From NCBI GenBank assembly GCA_945830575.1, contig CALZZE010000005.1:1-64000 (forward strand): a stretch of DNA of 64,000 bases, given 5' to 3'. This stretch comes from an uncultured Subdoligranulum sp. GTDB taxonomy: Bacteria; Bacillota; Clostridia; Oscillospirales; Ruminococcaceae. Below are positions 32,301 through 41,700 of this stretch, piece by piece. Both the position numbers and the translations under genes were made by a program. Position 1 is the stretch's first letter. Each line of letters opens with the position of its first letter. The notes below the pieces were generated by a model. The model was not told where the DNA came from and searched no databases. It saw only the letters and a list, made by a program, of their open reading frames with translations.

Positions 32301-34885
32301 TAGTGACCCTTCCTTTCATACGGCGTGTTGGCCAGCGGCAGGCTGTAGCGCCGCTCGTGGTCGTAGCGGAAATAGGCGTCCGCGATGGCTGGGGCCGTGG
32401 GGATGGAGGTGATCTCGCCGATGCCGATGGCGCCGCAGGCCACGTTCAGGCCGGGCTTGTCCACCACAAGGGCCACGATCTCGGGCAGCTCGTGGGCGCG
32501 GAACAGCCCCAGCGAGCCGTACTTTTCAATGGGCTTGCAGTTGCCGTCGATGGGGTACTGCTCCCGCAGGGCGTAGCCCATGGACATGACCACGCCGCCC
32601 TCGATCTGTCCCTCGCAGGACAGCGGATTGACGGCCTTGCCCACATCGTGGGCGGCCACCATGCGGGCCACGCGGCCGGTTTTGGGGTCCAGCTCGCAGA
32701 GCTGGGTGGCGTAGCCGTAGGCCACGTGGGACACCGGGTTGGGCACGTTGGCGCCCAGCGGGTCGGTCTTGGCCAGATACTCGCCGTAGTAGGTGTCGCC
32801 TACCATGTCCGCCAGCGTCTTGCCGGCAGCGCGGGCCTCCATGAACTTCTCGCAGGCGCGGCGGCAGGCCTCGCCGGTGATGAGCGTCTGGCGGGACCCG
32901 GAGGTGGTGCCGGAATCCGGCGAGATCCAGGTGTTGCTGCGCTCATAGACGATGTCATCCCGGTGCAGGTCGGTGTTGGTGACCACCATCTGCACCAGCA
33001 CGGTGCCAAGGCCCTGCCCGATGCAGGACGCGCCGGAATAAATGTGGACCTTCTGGTCGTTTTCGATGACCAGCTTGACGCGGCCGGTGTCGGGGATGCC
33101 CACGCCCACGCCGGCGTTCTTCATGGCGCAGGCCAGACCCACCGGCCTGCCGGCGGCCACCGCCTCGTCATAGTAGGGCTTGACGGCCTCCAGCGTTTCC
33201 ACCAGACCGGTGGATTCGTCCACGATCTGGCCGTTGGGCAGCACGCCGCCCGGACGGATGGCGTTGCGGTAACGGATTTCCCACGGGGTGATGCCCACCT
33301 CGTCCGCCATCATGTTGAGCAGGGTTTCCGTCACGAAGCAGGTCTGGGTGACGCCGAAGCCCCGGAACGCGCCGGCCGGCGGGTTGTTGGTGTAGTAGGC
33401 GGTGCCCTCGATTTCAAAATTCTGGTACTGGTAGGGGCCGGCGGCGTGGGTGCAGGCGCGCTCCAGCACGGGGCCGCCCAGCGAGGCGAACGCGCCGGTG
33501 TCGGAAATGACCTGCGCCTTCACGCCCTGAATGATGCCGTTCTCATCGCAGCCCATGGTGAAGTCCATCTCAAAGCGGTGGCGCTTGGGATGCACCAGCA
33601 GGCTTTCCGCCCGGCTCAGCTTGACCTTGACGGGACGGCGGGTGACGTAGGTGAGCAGTGCGGCAAAATGCTGCACCGTCATGTCCTCCTTGCCGCCGAA
33701 GCCGCCGCCCACAAGGGCGTTCTGCACCTTGACCTTGTCATTGCCCAGCAGCAGTTTACACTCGTGCAGCGTCTGGTGGGCGGACTGGTCGGTGGAGTAA
33801 AGGAACACATCCCCGTCTCCGTCGATGAAGGAAACGGCGCACTCCGGCTCCAGGAAGGCGTGCTCGGTCCAGGGGGTCTCAAAGTGGTGGGTGATGACGT
33901 GCTTGGAGCGGGCGATGGCCCCCGCCGCGTCGCCCCGGCAGATGTGCTTGTGGGCGCAGACGTTGTCCTGCTCCTCGTCAAACACCTTGGGAGCACCCGG
34001 CGCGGCGGCCTCCTGCGGATTGTGTACCGCAGGCAGCACCTCGTATTCCACCTTGATGAGCTTTTTGGCCTTTTCCAGCGTGTCCCGATCCTCGGCGGCG
34101 ATGAGCGCGATGGCGTCCCCCAGATAATGGGTCAGCCCGCCCACCGGGATGAGGGTGTATTGGTCATGCTTCAGGTGGCCGATCTTGTTTTCGCCGGGGA
34201 TGTCCTCAGCGGTGAGCACCGCGGCCACGCCGGGCAGCGCCTTGGCGGCGGCGGTGTCGATGGACAGCACCCGGGCGCGGGGGTGCTTGCTGCGCAGCGC
34301 ACCGCCGTACAGCATACCGTCCGGGTAGTAGTCGTCGGGGTAGAACCCGGTGCCCAGCACCTTTTCCTCCACGTCCACCCGATGCACGCGGGAGCCAAGC
34401 TGCCAGTCGTCGGCGCTCTTTTCGGGAATGACGCCGGTGCGCAGGATTTCTCCCGCCAGCTTGACGGCGGCCACGATTTTCACATAGCCGGTGCAGCGGC
34501 AGTAGTTGTTGCGCAGCGCGTAGCGGATCTCCGGCTCGGTGGGGTCGGGGTTTTTGTCCAGCAGGGCCTTGCTGCACAGCACCATGCCGGGGATGCAGAA
34601 GCCGCACTGCACCGCGCCGGCCTCGCCGTAGGCGAAGGTGTAGACCTTCTGCTCCCACTCGGTCAGGCCCTCGATGGTGAGGATGCTGCGGCCCTCCAGC
34701 AGATCGGTGTCCGGCACGCAGGCCTTGCAGGGCTCGCCGTCAATGAGGACGGTGCAGGCGCCGCAGGCACCCTCCGAGCAGCCATCCTTGGCGCCGGTCA
34801 GATGCAGCTCATCCCGCAGAAAACGCAGCAGCTTCTGGTTTTTGGCGGCGGTCACCGACCGCCCGTTCACGGTAAACGTTGCCAT
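32300..34885 (-). CDS. xdhD: Fused molybdenum hydroxylase, XdhD-like (2Fe-2S plus Mo domains)
   Basis: An 861-residue hydroxylase of the xanthine dehydrogenase family. Residues 1-155 hold two 2Fe-2S motifs (CSEGACGAC with C56, and QCGFC with CRC). Residues about 165-861 are the Mo-binding part, with GGGFGGKE, AFRGFG and the catalytic-base region GIGEITS. The FAD domain is absent, as in E. coli XdhD. It would hydroxylate purines such as xanthine or a related heterocycle. AAGGAGG precedes ATG 34885, and a terminator separates it from ygfK. A selenium-dependent form is possible but cannot be read from sequence. Confidence 0.92.
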   Translation of the reverse strand: MATFTVNGRSVTAAKNQKLLRFLRDELHLTGAKDGCSEGACGACTVLIDGEPCKACVPDTDLLEGRSILTIEGLTEWEQKVYTFAYGEAGAVQCGFCIPGMVLCSKALLDKNPDPTEPEIRYALRNNYCRCTGYVKIVAAVKLAGEILRTGVIPEKSADDWQLGSRVHRVDVEEKVLGTGFYPDDYYPDGMLYGGALRSKHPRARVLSIDTAAAKALPGVAAVLTAEDIPGENKIGHLKHDQYTLIPVGGLTHYLGDAIALIAAEDRDTLEKAKKLIKVEYEVLPAVHNPQEAAAPGAPKVFDEEQDNVCAHKHICRGDAAGAIARSKHVITHHFETPWTEHAFLEPECAVSFIDGDGDVFLYSTDQSAHQTLHECKLLLGNDKVKVQNALVGGGFGGKEDMTVQHFAALLTYVTRRPVKVKLSRAESLLVHPKRHRFEMDFTMGCDENGIIQGVKAQVISDTGAFASLGGPVLERACTHAAGPYQYQNFEIEGTAYYTNNPPAGAFRGFGVTQTCFVTETLLNMMADEVGITPWEIRYRNAIRPGGVLPNGQIVDESTGLVETLEAVKPYYDEAVAAGRPVGLACAMKNAGVGVGIPDTGRVKLVIENDQKVHIYSGASCIGQGLGTVLVQMVVTNTDLHRDDIVYERSNTWISPDSGTTSGSRQTLITGEACRRACEKFMEARAAGKTLADMVGDTYYGEYLAKTDPLGANVPNPVSHVAYGYATQLCELDPKTGRVARMVAAHDVGKAVNPLSCEGQIEGGVVMSMGYALREQYPIDGNCKPIEKYGSLGLFRAHELPEIVALVVDKPGLNVACGAIGIGEITSIPTAPAIADAYFRYDHERRYSLPLANTPYERKGH

Positions 34886-34903
34886 GGGTTCCTCCTTGGC
34901 TTT

Positions 34904-34939
34904 GAAAAACCGCAGGGGAGTGGCGGCAGCGCCACTCCC
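34904..34939 (-). terminator. Terminator between ygfK and xdhD
   Basis: The stem GGGAGTGGCG/CGCCACTCCC (34916-34925 and 34930-34939) is followed on the minus strand by a T-run. It would reduce read-through from ygfK into the hydroxylase gene. Confidence 0.75.
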
Positions 34940-34953
34940 GCTGCAAGGGGGTG

Positions 34954-37926
34954 TTACTTCAACAGATAGGAATAGTCCTTCGCCACGGTCAGAATGAGTT
35001 GGCGCAGGTCCTCATACAGGCCGCAGGCCGCATCGGCGGCGTCGTACTCCTTGACGGTATCGCCCAGACGAACCAGCACCTTGCTGCCCTCCAGCGGCAG
35101 ATAGCCCGCATTGGTGGAGTTGTCGAAGTCCTCGCGGCTCCAGAACAGGGTGAACTTGTCCTTGTAGGGGCGGCTGTCGTAGGGGCAGAACACGCCGCAG
35201 TTGCCGCACTCGTTGCACATGCCGTCCACGTGCAGGATCTGGCGCTGACGCTTGCCGGGCACCTGAATGGTCACATTGGCCCGGTTGGGGCAGACGCTGG
35301 CGCAGGTCTCGCAGACGGTGGCGCAGCCCAGGCAGGGGCTTTCGGCGTCCAGCACGCCCTTCTTGGCGCGAACGGCGGCCTCGTCGGGGTTCATGTTCTC
35401 GGACAGGTACTTGTCAAAGTCCACGCCCGCGATGGCGCTGGCCACCTTGGCGGCGTCGGCGATGGCCTCCACCACAGTGGCGGGGCCGCGGCGGCAGTCG
35501 CCGGCGGCGTAGACATGGACGGCGGCCTGCAGCCGGCTGTCCACCACGGGGCGGCCCTTGGGGTCCAGCGGGGCGTTGCAGGATTCGTACAGCATGCCGT
35601 CAATTTTCTCGCCGATGGCGGCGATGACGGTGCTGGCGGGGATGTCCGCCGTTTTGCCGGTGTCCACCGGGCTGCGGCGGCCGGAGGCATCGGGCGCGCC
35701 CAGCTCCATCACGGCGCAGGTCAGCTTGCCGTCCTTCACGCCGATGGGAGCCAGCAGTTCCATGAACTCCACGCCGTCCTCGATGGCCTCGGCCAGTTCT
35801 TCTTCGTCGGCGGGCATGTACCGCTTGGTGCGGCGGTAGACCAGCCGCACGTTCTCCACGCCGGGAATACGCTTGGCGGCGCGGGCGGCGTCCATGGCGG
35901 TGTTGCCGCCGCCGATGACCACCACGTCAGCGCCCAGAGAGAGCGTCTCGGGGGCGTTCTTGGCGGCGTCCAGGAAGCCCAGCACGTCCATGGTCTCGCC
36001 GTATTTCAGCCCGGCATTGCCGTGTTTCCAGGCGCCCACCGCAATGATGACATCGGTGTAGCCCTGCTCGGTCAGTTCCTTGACGCTGTGAATTTCGGCG
36101 CCGGTGACGAACTTCGCGCCGTAGGCCTTGCACAGCGCCACGTCTTTGTCGATGGTCTCGGCGCTGATGCGGAATTCGGGGATCACATGCCGGACGATGC
36201 CGCCCAGCGTGTCGCGGCGCTCAAACACCGTCACATCCACACCGGCGCGGGACAGGAACATCGCCGCGGACAGGCCGGCGGGGCCGCCGCCGATGACGGC
36301 AACCTTTTTGCCGGTCTGGGCGGGAGCCGCTTTCAGAGTGGGCAGCACCGCGTCAAACGCGCCGTTGGCGGCGGTGAGCTTGGCGCTGCGGATGCCCACC
36401 GCGCTCTCGTAGTAGTTGCGCATGCACTTGTCGGCGCAGTGGTGGGGGCAGAGGGTGCCGGTGATGAAAGGCAGGGCGTTGCGCTCCAGAATGATGTGCA
36501 GCGCGTCCTCCAGACGGCCCTCCCTGACAGCCCGCAGATAGCCGGGAATGTCCTGCCCGATGGGGCAGCCACCGCGGCAGGGGGCCTCGTAGCAGTCAAT
36601 GAGCGGCACGGGGCGACCATTCTTGCGGTTCGGCAGCGGCTTGATGGGCTTGCGGTAGCGGGGCTGGCTGGCCACGGCCTCGTCCAGCGCTTTGACGGCG
36701 GCCACGTCCACGCCCGCAAAGGCGGCGGTGCCGCAGTCCATGAGGATGCTGCCGATCTGGCCGAACCGGTCATAGCCGCCGGGCTTCAGCACGGTGGTGG
36801 CCATGGTGATGGGCCAGATGCCCGCGTCAAACAGGGCGCGGATGTTGCCCGCGTCGGCGCCGCCGGAGTAGCTGATGCGCAGCGTGCCGTCAAACTCCTC
36901 GGCCACCTTGCGGGCCAGCGCGATGGTCAGCGGGTAGAGGGAACGGCCGGACATGTACATCTCATTGCTGGGCAGCTCACCGGCGGCCACGTCCACCGGG
37001 AAGGTGTTGGTCAGCTTGACGCCGAATTCCAGCCCGTTTTCTTTGCACAGGGCGATGAGGCGGCGGAACATGGGCACCGCGTCGGCCCACTGCAGATCCT
37101 CCACAAAGTGGTGGTCGTCAAACACGATGTAGTCAAAGCCAAGGCTGTCCAGACGCTTGCGGGCAAATTCGTATCCCAGCAGGGTGGGGTTGCACTTGAC
37201 GTAGGTGTTCAGATGCTTCTCGGTGATGAGGTAGGTGGCGATGCGCTCGATCTCATCCGGCGGGCAGCCGTGCAGCGTGCTCTCGGTGATGGAGTTGGAC
37301 ACGCGGGCGGGGATGCTGTCCACAAAGGCGGCGTCCACATGGGTAAAGCGGGCGGCGTTGTCCAGCAGCCACTCCCGGCACTCGTTGAACACGGGGGTGG
37401 AGGCGGCGTTCTTCATGCCCTCGATGTAGGCATCCACCTTGGGGGACTGGATGCCCTTCAGATCGTAGCCCACCGACATGTTGAACACGAAACCGTCCGG
37501 GTCGCCCAGACCCAGCTCCTTCGCCAGCACATGGCAGGCGAACCACGCCTTGACGTACTCGTCAAAGGCCTGGGACACCGTCAGCTCGGTGGACCACTCG
37601 CAGTTGTAGCACTCGTCCCCGGCGGTGATGCAGGGCTTGTTCACGCACTTGGACAGCTCCTCGCCGTCCATGATCTGCACGGTTTTCAGCTCAAAGAACC
37701 GGGAACCCGCCGCATAGGAGGCCACGATGTTCTGGGCCAGCTGGGTGTTGGGGCCGGCGGCGGGGCCGTAGGGGCTTTCGATCTTCTCGTCAAAAATGGG
37801 CAGCGCCTCACCGTTTTCGTGGCGCACCAGCTTGGACACGCCAAAAATGGTGCCCTGCTTTTTGTATTCGGTCAATGCCCAGTCCATCAGCTGGCCAAAG
37901 GGCATGGGTCTCATGATATCACTCAT
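34954..37926 (-). CDS. ygfK: YgfK-type Fe-S flavoprotein of purine degradation
   Basis: A 990-residue redox protein. The N-terminal half (about 1-420) is dihydropyrimidine-dehydrogenase-like (GDECYNCEWSTEL, SNSITESTLHGCPPDEIERI, ISYSGGADAGNI). The middle is a glutamate-synthase small-subunit-like module with Cys pairs (CRGGCPIGQDIPG, CPHHCADKCMRNY), an FAD site (VAVIGGGPAGLSAA) and an NAD site (VVVIGGGNTAMDAAR). The C-terminus has [4Fe-4S] motifs (CLGCATVCETCASVCP, CNECGNCGVFCP). Databases call this a selenate reductase, but its fixed place with ssnA, xdhD and ygeXYW points to purine-ring reduction. Confidence 0.9.
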   Translation of the reverse strand: MSDIMRPMPFGQLMDWALTEYKKQGTIFGVSKLVRHENGEALPIFDEKIESPYGPAAGPNTQLAQNIVASYAAGSRFFELKTVQIMDGEELSKCVNKPCITAGDECYNCEWSTELTVSQAFDEYVKAWFACHVLAKELGLGDPDGFVFNMSVGYDLKGIQSPKVDAYIEGMKNAASTPVFNECREWLLDNAARFTHVDAAFVDSIPARVSNSITESTLHGCPPDEIERIATYLITEKHLNTYVKCNPTLLGYEFARKRLDSLGFDYIVFDDHHFVEDLQWADAVPMFRRLIALCKENGLEFGVKLTNTFPVDVAAGELPSNEMYMSGRSLYPLTIALARKVAEEFDGTLRISYSGGADAGNIRALFDAGIWPITMATTVLKPGGYDRFGQIGSILMDCGTAAFAGVDVAAVKALDEAVASQPRYRKPIKPLPNRKNGRPVPLIDCYEAPCRGGCPIGQDIPGYLRAVREGRLEDALHIILERNALPFITGTLCPHHCADKCMRNYYESAVGIRSAKLTAANGAFDAVLPTLKAAPAQTGKKVAVIGGGPAGLSAAMFLSRAGVDVTVFERRDTLGGIVRHVIPEFRISAETIDKDVALCKAYGAKFVTGAEIHSVKELTEQGYTDVIIAVGAWKHGNAGLKYGETMDVLGFLDAAKNAPETLSLGADVVVIGGGNTAMDAARAAKRIPGVENVRLVYRRTKRYMPADEEELAEAIEDGVEFMELLAPIGVKDGKLTCAVMELGAPDASGRRSPVDTGKTADIPASTVIAAIGEKIDGMLYESCNAPLDPKGRPVVDSRLQAAVHVYAAGDCRRGPATVVEAIADAAKVASAIAGVDFDKYLSENMNPDEAAVRAKKGVLDAESPCLGCATVCETCASVCPNRANVTIQVPGKRQRQILHVDGMCNECGNCGVFCPYDSRPYKDKFTLFWSREDFDNSTNAGYLPLEGSKVLVRLGDTVKEYDAADAACGLYEDLRQLILTVAKDYSYLLK

Positions 37927-37942
37927 GGTTGTTTCCTCCTTC

Positions 37943-39283
37943 TTAATATACGCGGTGGTTCAGTGCGCCCCACAGCTGCTTGCTCTGCTCCATGGTCCAG
38001 GCGTTGATGAGCTCCTCGTCGATGCCCACGAACTCCCGGTCCTTGTACAGCACCTTGCCGTTGATGATGGTGGTGCGGCAGTTTTTGCCCATCATGCCGA
38101 ACAGCATGTGGCCGTCGATGTTCTCGTCGCTGAACGGGGTGAACGGCTTGTAGTCCATCACGATGACGTCCGCCGCCGCGCCCTCCTTTAGCACGCCCAC
38201 CGGCTGCGGGAAGTACTTTGCCGCAATGGCGGCGTTGTTCTCAAACAGCATCCGGGTGCCCTCGCACCAGGCCACGTTGGGCAGCGCCGCGTTGTGGCGC
38301 TGGATGGTCAGGAATACCTTCAGGCTCTCCAGCATGTCGTGGGTGTAGGCGTCGGTGCCCATGCCCACCAGAATCCCCTTGCGCATCATCTGCAGCACGG
38401 GCGCGCAGCCCACGGCGTTGCCCATGTTGGATTCCGGATTGTTCACCACCATGGTGCCGGTCTCCTTGATGATGTCCATCTCGGCGGGGCTGACGTGGAT
38501 GCAGTGGCCCAGCACGGTCTTATCGCCCAGCAGGCCGTTGTACAAAAGGCGGTTGATGGGGCGGCAGCCGTAGTTGCGCAGGCTGTCGTACACATCGTTC
38601 ATGCCCTCGGCCACGTGGATGTGGAAGCCGGTCAGGCCGTCGTTGGCCTTCACCATCTCCTCAAAGGTCTTGTCGCTGATGGTGAACAGCGCGTGGCCGC
38701 CGAACATGGCGGCGATCATGGGGTCCTTCTCCTTGGCGGCCCAGCGGGCGAACTCGGCGTTCTCCGCAATGGACTCCCGGCACTTTTCCTCGCCGTCCCG
38801 CTCGCTCACCTCGTAGCACAGGCAGGCGCGGATGCCCAGCTCTTTGCACACGTCCTTGATGGCGAACAGGCTGCCGGGAATCTCGGCAAAGCTGGCGTGA
38901 TGGTCAAAAATGGTGGTCACGCCGTCCCGGATGCAGTCCAGCACGGTGGCGTAGGCGGACGCCCGGGTGCCGTCCAGCGTCAGATGGCGGTCGATGTTCC
39001 ACCAGGTGCCCTCCAGCACCTCCAGAAAGTTGGTGGGGTTGTTGCCTGCGATGGCAAGACCCCGGGCCAGCCCGGAATAGATGTGGGTGTGCGCGTTGAT
39101 GAGACCAGGCATGATGACGCCGCCCTTCGCGTCCACCACCTCGGCGTCGGGGTAGCGGGCCTTCAGTGCGGCGGCCTCGCCCACCGCGGCGATGGCGGTG
39201 CCGTCAATCGCCACTGCGCCGTCCTCAAAGTAGGGCTGGGCGGCATCGCGGGTGATCAAGCGTCCGTTCGTTACCAAAAGCAT
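37943..39283 (-). CDS. ssnA: SsnA-type amidohydrolase
   Basis: A 446-residue amidohydrolase. INAHTHIYSGLARGL gives the H-x-H metal pair, and VLGHCIHVSPAEMD and MGTDAYTHDM supply the later His and Asp residues of the deaminase/chlorohydrolase subfamily. ATG 39283 is chosen because AAAGGAGG lies nine bases before it. It sits 16 bases upstream of ygfK in one transcript. SsnA is part of the anaerobic purine/urate degradation cluster, where a hydrolytic ring step or deamination is expected; the exact substrate is not fixed by sequence. Confidence 0.9.
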   Translation of the reverse strand: MLLVTNGRLITRDAAQPYFEDGAVAIDGTAIAAVGEAAALKARYPDAEVVDAKGGVIMPGLINAHTHIYSGLARGLAIAGNNPTNFLEVLEGTWWNIDRHLTLDGTRASAYATVLDCIRDGVTTIFDHHASFAEIPGSLFAIKDVCKELGIRACLCYEVSERDGEEKCRESIAENAEFARWAAKEKDPMIAAMFGGHALFTISDKTFEEMVKANDGLTGFHIHVAEGMNDVYDSLRNYGCRPINRLLYNGLLGDKTVLGHCIHVSPAEMDIIKETGTMVVNNPESNMGNAVGCAPVLQMMRKGILVGMGTDAYTHDMLESLKVFLTIQRHNAALPNVAWCEGTRMLFENNAAIAAKYFPQPVGVLKEGAAADVIVMDYKPFTPFSDENIDGHMLFGMMGKNCRTTIINGKVLYKDREFVGIDEELINAWTMEQSKQLWGALNHRVY

Positions 39284-39356
39284 AACAGTTGCCTCCTTTA
39301 TGTTTTTATCAGCCCGTGCGCAAAGCACTCCGTTTCAGCTAACGTAAGCCTAAAAT

Positions 39357-39390
39357 TTTTCTTGCAAAAGAAAATTCATTTGATTATAAT
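39357..39390 (+). promoter_or_regulatory. Promoter and dyad of the PAS regulator gene
   Basis: TTGCAA (39362-39367) and TATAAT (39385-39390) are 17 bases apart. The -35 lies in the inverted repeat TTTTCTT-GCAA-AAGAAAA (39357-39374). This lies between divergent ssnA and the regulator, so one bound protein could affect both. Confidence 0.65.
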
Positions 39391-39423
39391 GAAAGTAAAT
39401 TGATAGGAAAGAGGGATTTGCCC

Positions 39424-40062
39424 ATGTTGGCCTTAGAAATCAAGTTTTGTCTGCAGATGGCCAAGGCCATCGCCGCCCAGTTCGGCCCCAACTGCGAGGT
39501 GGTCGTCCACGATCTGGGCACCAACGAACCGGAACATTCCATTGTCGCCATCGAGAACGGGCATGTGTCCGGCCGCAAGGTGGGGGACGGCCCGTCGCAG
39601 GTGGTGCTGGAGGCGCTGCGCAGCGATACCCGCAAATTGCAGGATCGCCTGGCCTACCTCACCAGGACCGAGGACGGGCGCATCCTGAAATCCAGCACCG
39701 TGTACATGCGGGACGAGAATGGCAAAGCCATCGGTATTTTTTCCATCAACTACGACATTTCCGCCATGAAGGCCATGGAGGAAGTCATCCACAGCTTTGT
39801 GGGGGTGGCCGCGCCGGAGAAGGAGACCCCTGAAATCACCCACAGCGTCAGCGAGCTGCTGGAGCAGCTCATCGAGCAGAGCGTGCGTCTGGTGGGAAAG
39901 CCGGTGGCGCTGATGAACAAGGAGGACAAGGTGCAGGCCATCCGGTTCCTCAACGACAGCGGCGCGTTTCTCATCACCAAGTCCGGTGCGCGGGTGTGCA
40001 GCTACTTCGGCATCTCCAAGTACACGCTGTACAGCTATCTGGACGAGGCCAAGACCGAGTAA
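39424..40062 (+). CDS. YheO-like PAS and HTH transcriptional regulator
   Basis: A 212-residue regulator. The N-terminal part (about 5-115) is a YheO-like PAS region (VVVHDLGTNEPEHSIVAIENGHVSGRKVG, GIFSINYDIS). The C-terminal part (AIRFLNDSGAFLITKSGARVCSYFGISKYTLYSYL) is the HTH of this family. ATG 39424 has AGAGGG nine bases upstream. Divergence from ssnA-ygfK suggests that it senses a purine-pathway metabolite and controls this cluster. It is followed by a clear terminator. Confidence 0.87.
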   Translation: MLALEIKFCLQMAKAIAAQFGPNCEVVVHDLGTNEPEHSIVAIENGHVSGRKVGDGPSQVVLEALRSDTRKLQDRLAYLTRTEDGRILKSSTVYMRDENGKAIGIFSINYDISAMKAMEEVIHSFVGVAAPEKETPEITHSVSELLEQLIEQSVRLVGKPVALMNKEDKVQAIRFLNDSGAFLITKSGARVCSYFGISKYTLYSYLDEAKTE

Positions 40063-40075
40063 GCTTTTATGATAG

Positions 40076-40110
40076 GCAGGAGAGGCAGCCCGCCTCTCCT
40101 GCAATTTTTT
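40076..40110 (+). terminator. Terminator after the PAS regulator
   Basis: The stem GCAGGAGAGGC/GCCTCTCCTGC (40076-40086 and 40092-40102) is followed by AATTTTTT. It lies between convergent genes and overlaps the permease stop. Confidence 0.88.
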
Positions 40111-41437
40111 ACTGTTTGTTCGCCTTGGGCAGGGTCAGGTTGAGCAGGATGGCCATGATGGCGGCGACCACCACGGAGGAGGAGCCGAACACGGTGTTGA
40201 CCCACGCAGGGAACCCAGCGCCCTGCAGGCAGCCGCTCACCTGAGTGATGCCCACGCCCAGCGCCACCGACAGACCCACCACGGTGCGGGTGCGGCCGTC
40301 AAACCCTTCCTGGGTAATCATGTGGATGCCGGTCATGGTGATGGTGGCGAACACCGACAGCGTCGCGCCGCCGATGACGGACTGCGGGATGGTGGTGAGC
40401 AGGGCGCTGAACTTGGGCACAAAGCCGGCCACCAGCAGCACGCCCGCCGCCAGAGAGAAGACGATGCGGTTGACGACCTTGTTCAGCGTGACGATGCCCA
40501 CGTTCTGGCTGTAGGAGGCGGTGGGCAGGCCACCGATGAAGGCGCCCAGAATGCTGGACAGGCCCTGCGCGATGATGCCGCCGCTCAGCTCCTCGTCGGT
40601 GGGAACGCGGTCCATGCCGCCCATGGTGGTGGAGGTCAGGTCGCCGATGGTCTGCACGGCGTTGACCACGTAGACAATGGCCAGAGACACGCAGGCGGCG
40701 GGAACGAACTGAATTTCAAAGGGCATGACCTTGGGCAGGGCGAACCAGTTGGCGGTGCCCACGCCGGAGAAGTCCACCATGCCCATGGCCAGCGCCATCG
40801 CGTAGCCCACGATCATGCCGAACAGCAGGGAGCCCTGCTTGAACAGGCCGGTGGTGAAGTTGTTGAGGATGACCACCACCGCGAAGGTGACCAGCGCCAC
40901 CGCCCAGCACTGCACGCTGCCGAAGTTGGCCGCGCCGGAGCCGCCCGCCATGTACCGCACCGCGGTGGGATACAGCGAAAGGCCGATGGTGAAGATGACG
41001 GTGCCGGTGACCACCGGCGGGAACAGCTTGCGGATCTGCTTGACGAAGATGCCGAACACGATGGCTACCAGACCGCCGACGATCTCCGCGCCCAGAATGG
41101 TGGGCAGGCCGAACTCCGCGCCGATGGAGGTCAGCGTGGGCACGTAGGCGAAGCTGGTGCCCATGATGACGGGCAGGCCCGCACCGATCTTGTGGAAGAT
41201 GGGGAACAGCTGCAAAAAGGTTGCGATGGCCGTCATCACAAGGCTGGCCTGGATGAGCAGCGTTTTTTCCTCCGGCGCAAGGCCGCAGGTGCCGGAAATG
41301 ATGATGGCCGGCGTGATAACGCCCACCACCGCAGCCACGACGTGCTGCAGGCCAAGGGGGATCAGATGGTTGACGGGGGGAACAGGACCGCGGAAGGTAA
41401 ACAGGGTCTTGTCCTCTGCTGTGCTGAGATTGCTCAT
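40109..41437 (-). CDS. NCS2-family purine (xanthine/urate) permease
   Basis: A 442-residue membrane transporter with about 14 hydrophobic segments. SYSQNVGIVTLNKVVNR matches the NCS2 signature Q-N-x-G, and PVIMGTSFAYVP is the conserved first-half motif. NCS2 members import xanthine, uric acid or uracil with protons. The position beside ssnA/ygfK/xdhD favours xanthine or urate. GAGGTGA precedes ATG 41437. The promoter has a CAAAC-N5-GTTTG dyad just after the start point, as in moaA and ygeX. Confidence 0.9.
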   Translation of the reverse strand: MSNLSTAEDKTLFTFRGPVPPVNHLIPLGLQHVVAAVVGVITPAIIISGTCGLAPEEKTLLIQASLVMTAIATFLQLFPIFHKIGAGLPVIMGTSFAYVPTLTSIGAEFGLPTILGAEIVGGLVAIVFGIFVKQIRKLFPPVVTGTVIFTIGLSLYPTAVRYMAGGSGAANFGSVQCWAVALVTFAVVVILNNFTTGLFKQGSLLFGMIVGYAMALAMGMVDFSGVGTANWFALPKVMPFEIQFVPAACVSLAIVYVVNAVQTIGDLTSTTMGGMDRVPTDEELSGGIIAQGLSSILGAFIGGLPTASYSQNVGIVTLNKVVNRIVFSLAAGVLLVAGFVPKFSALLTTIPQSVIGGATLSVFATITMTGIHMITQEGFDGRTRTVVGLSVALGVGITQVSGCLQGAGFPAWVNTVFGSSSVVVAAIMAILLNLTLPKANKQ

Positions 41438-41470
41438 GAATGCTCACCTCATAAAAATTTTTTATCCGTT

Positions 41471-41523
41471 CAAACAAAAAGTTTGTCTAACCCTATGATA
41501 CACCCATATGCCACAAAAAGCAA
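41471..41523 (-). promoter_or_regulatory. Permease promoter with CAAAC-N5-GTTTG operator
   Basis: On the minus strand a weak TTGCTT (41523-41518) and TATCAT (41500-41495) are 17 bases apart. The dyad CAAAC-AAAAA-GTTTG (41471-41485) follows ten bases later, at the start point. Related dyads occur at 41680 and 58341. Nothing else is seen in 41438-41640. Confidence 0.6.
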
Positions 41524-41645
41524 ATGATTTTCTCTTTCTATAACGCCAAAAATTTGGGCTGTGATTTGGGCAAACTGCCGAAAAAAGTCATACTTTTGCA
41601 GGAGATACCTTATTTAATAGGGGGCCCGGCGGAAAAAAGGCCCGC

Positions 41646-41696
41646 TTGCACCCCGGCGGGCAATCGTGCTATAATAGAACCAAACAATTTGTTAGG
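41646..41696 (+). promoter_or_regulatory. moaA promoter with CCAAAC-N5-GTTAGG operator
   Basis: TTGCAC (41646-41651) and TATAAT (41670-41675) are 18 bases apart. CCAAAC-AATTT-GTTAGG (41680-41696) starts five bases after the -10 and matches the ygeX site at 15 of 17 positions. The short leader leaves no room for a Moco riboswitch. Confidence 0.65.
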
Positions 41697-41700
41697 TGCC

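Noticed and set aside
32303..34969. Plus-strand frame of 888 codons
   Set aside because: Antisense shadow of the molybdenum hydroxylase gene with no motif.
34954..37926. Selenate reductase function for YgfK
   Set aside because: The name comes from old annotation; the domains and neighbours point to purine metabolism and nothing indicates selenate use.
34951..38007. Plus-strand frame of 1,018 codons
   Set aside because: It is antisense to ygfK, has a low-complexity Gly/His/Val-rich translation, no ribosome site and no recognisable domain. GC-rich codons produce such long shadows.
41440..41700. Moco riboswitch upstream of moaA
   Set aside because: A good promoter lies only about 26 bases before the start, leaving no room, and no conserved fold is visible.
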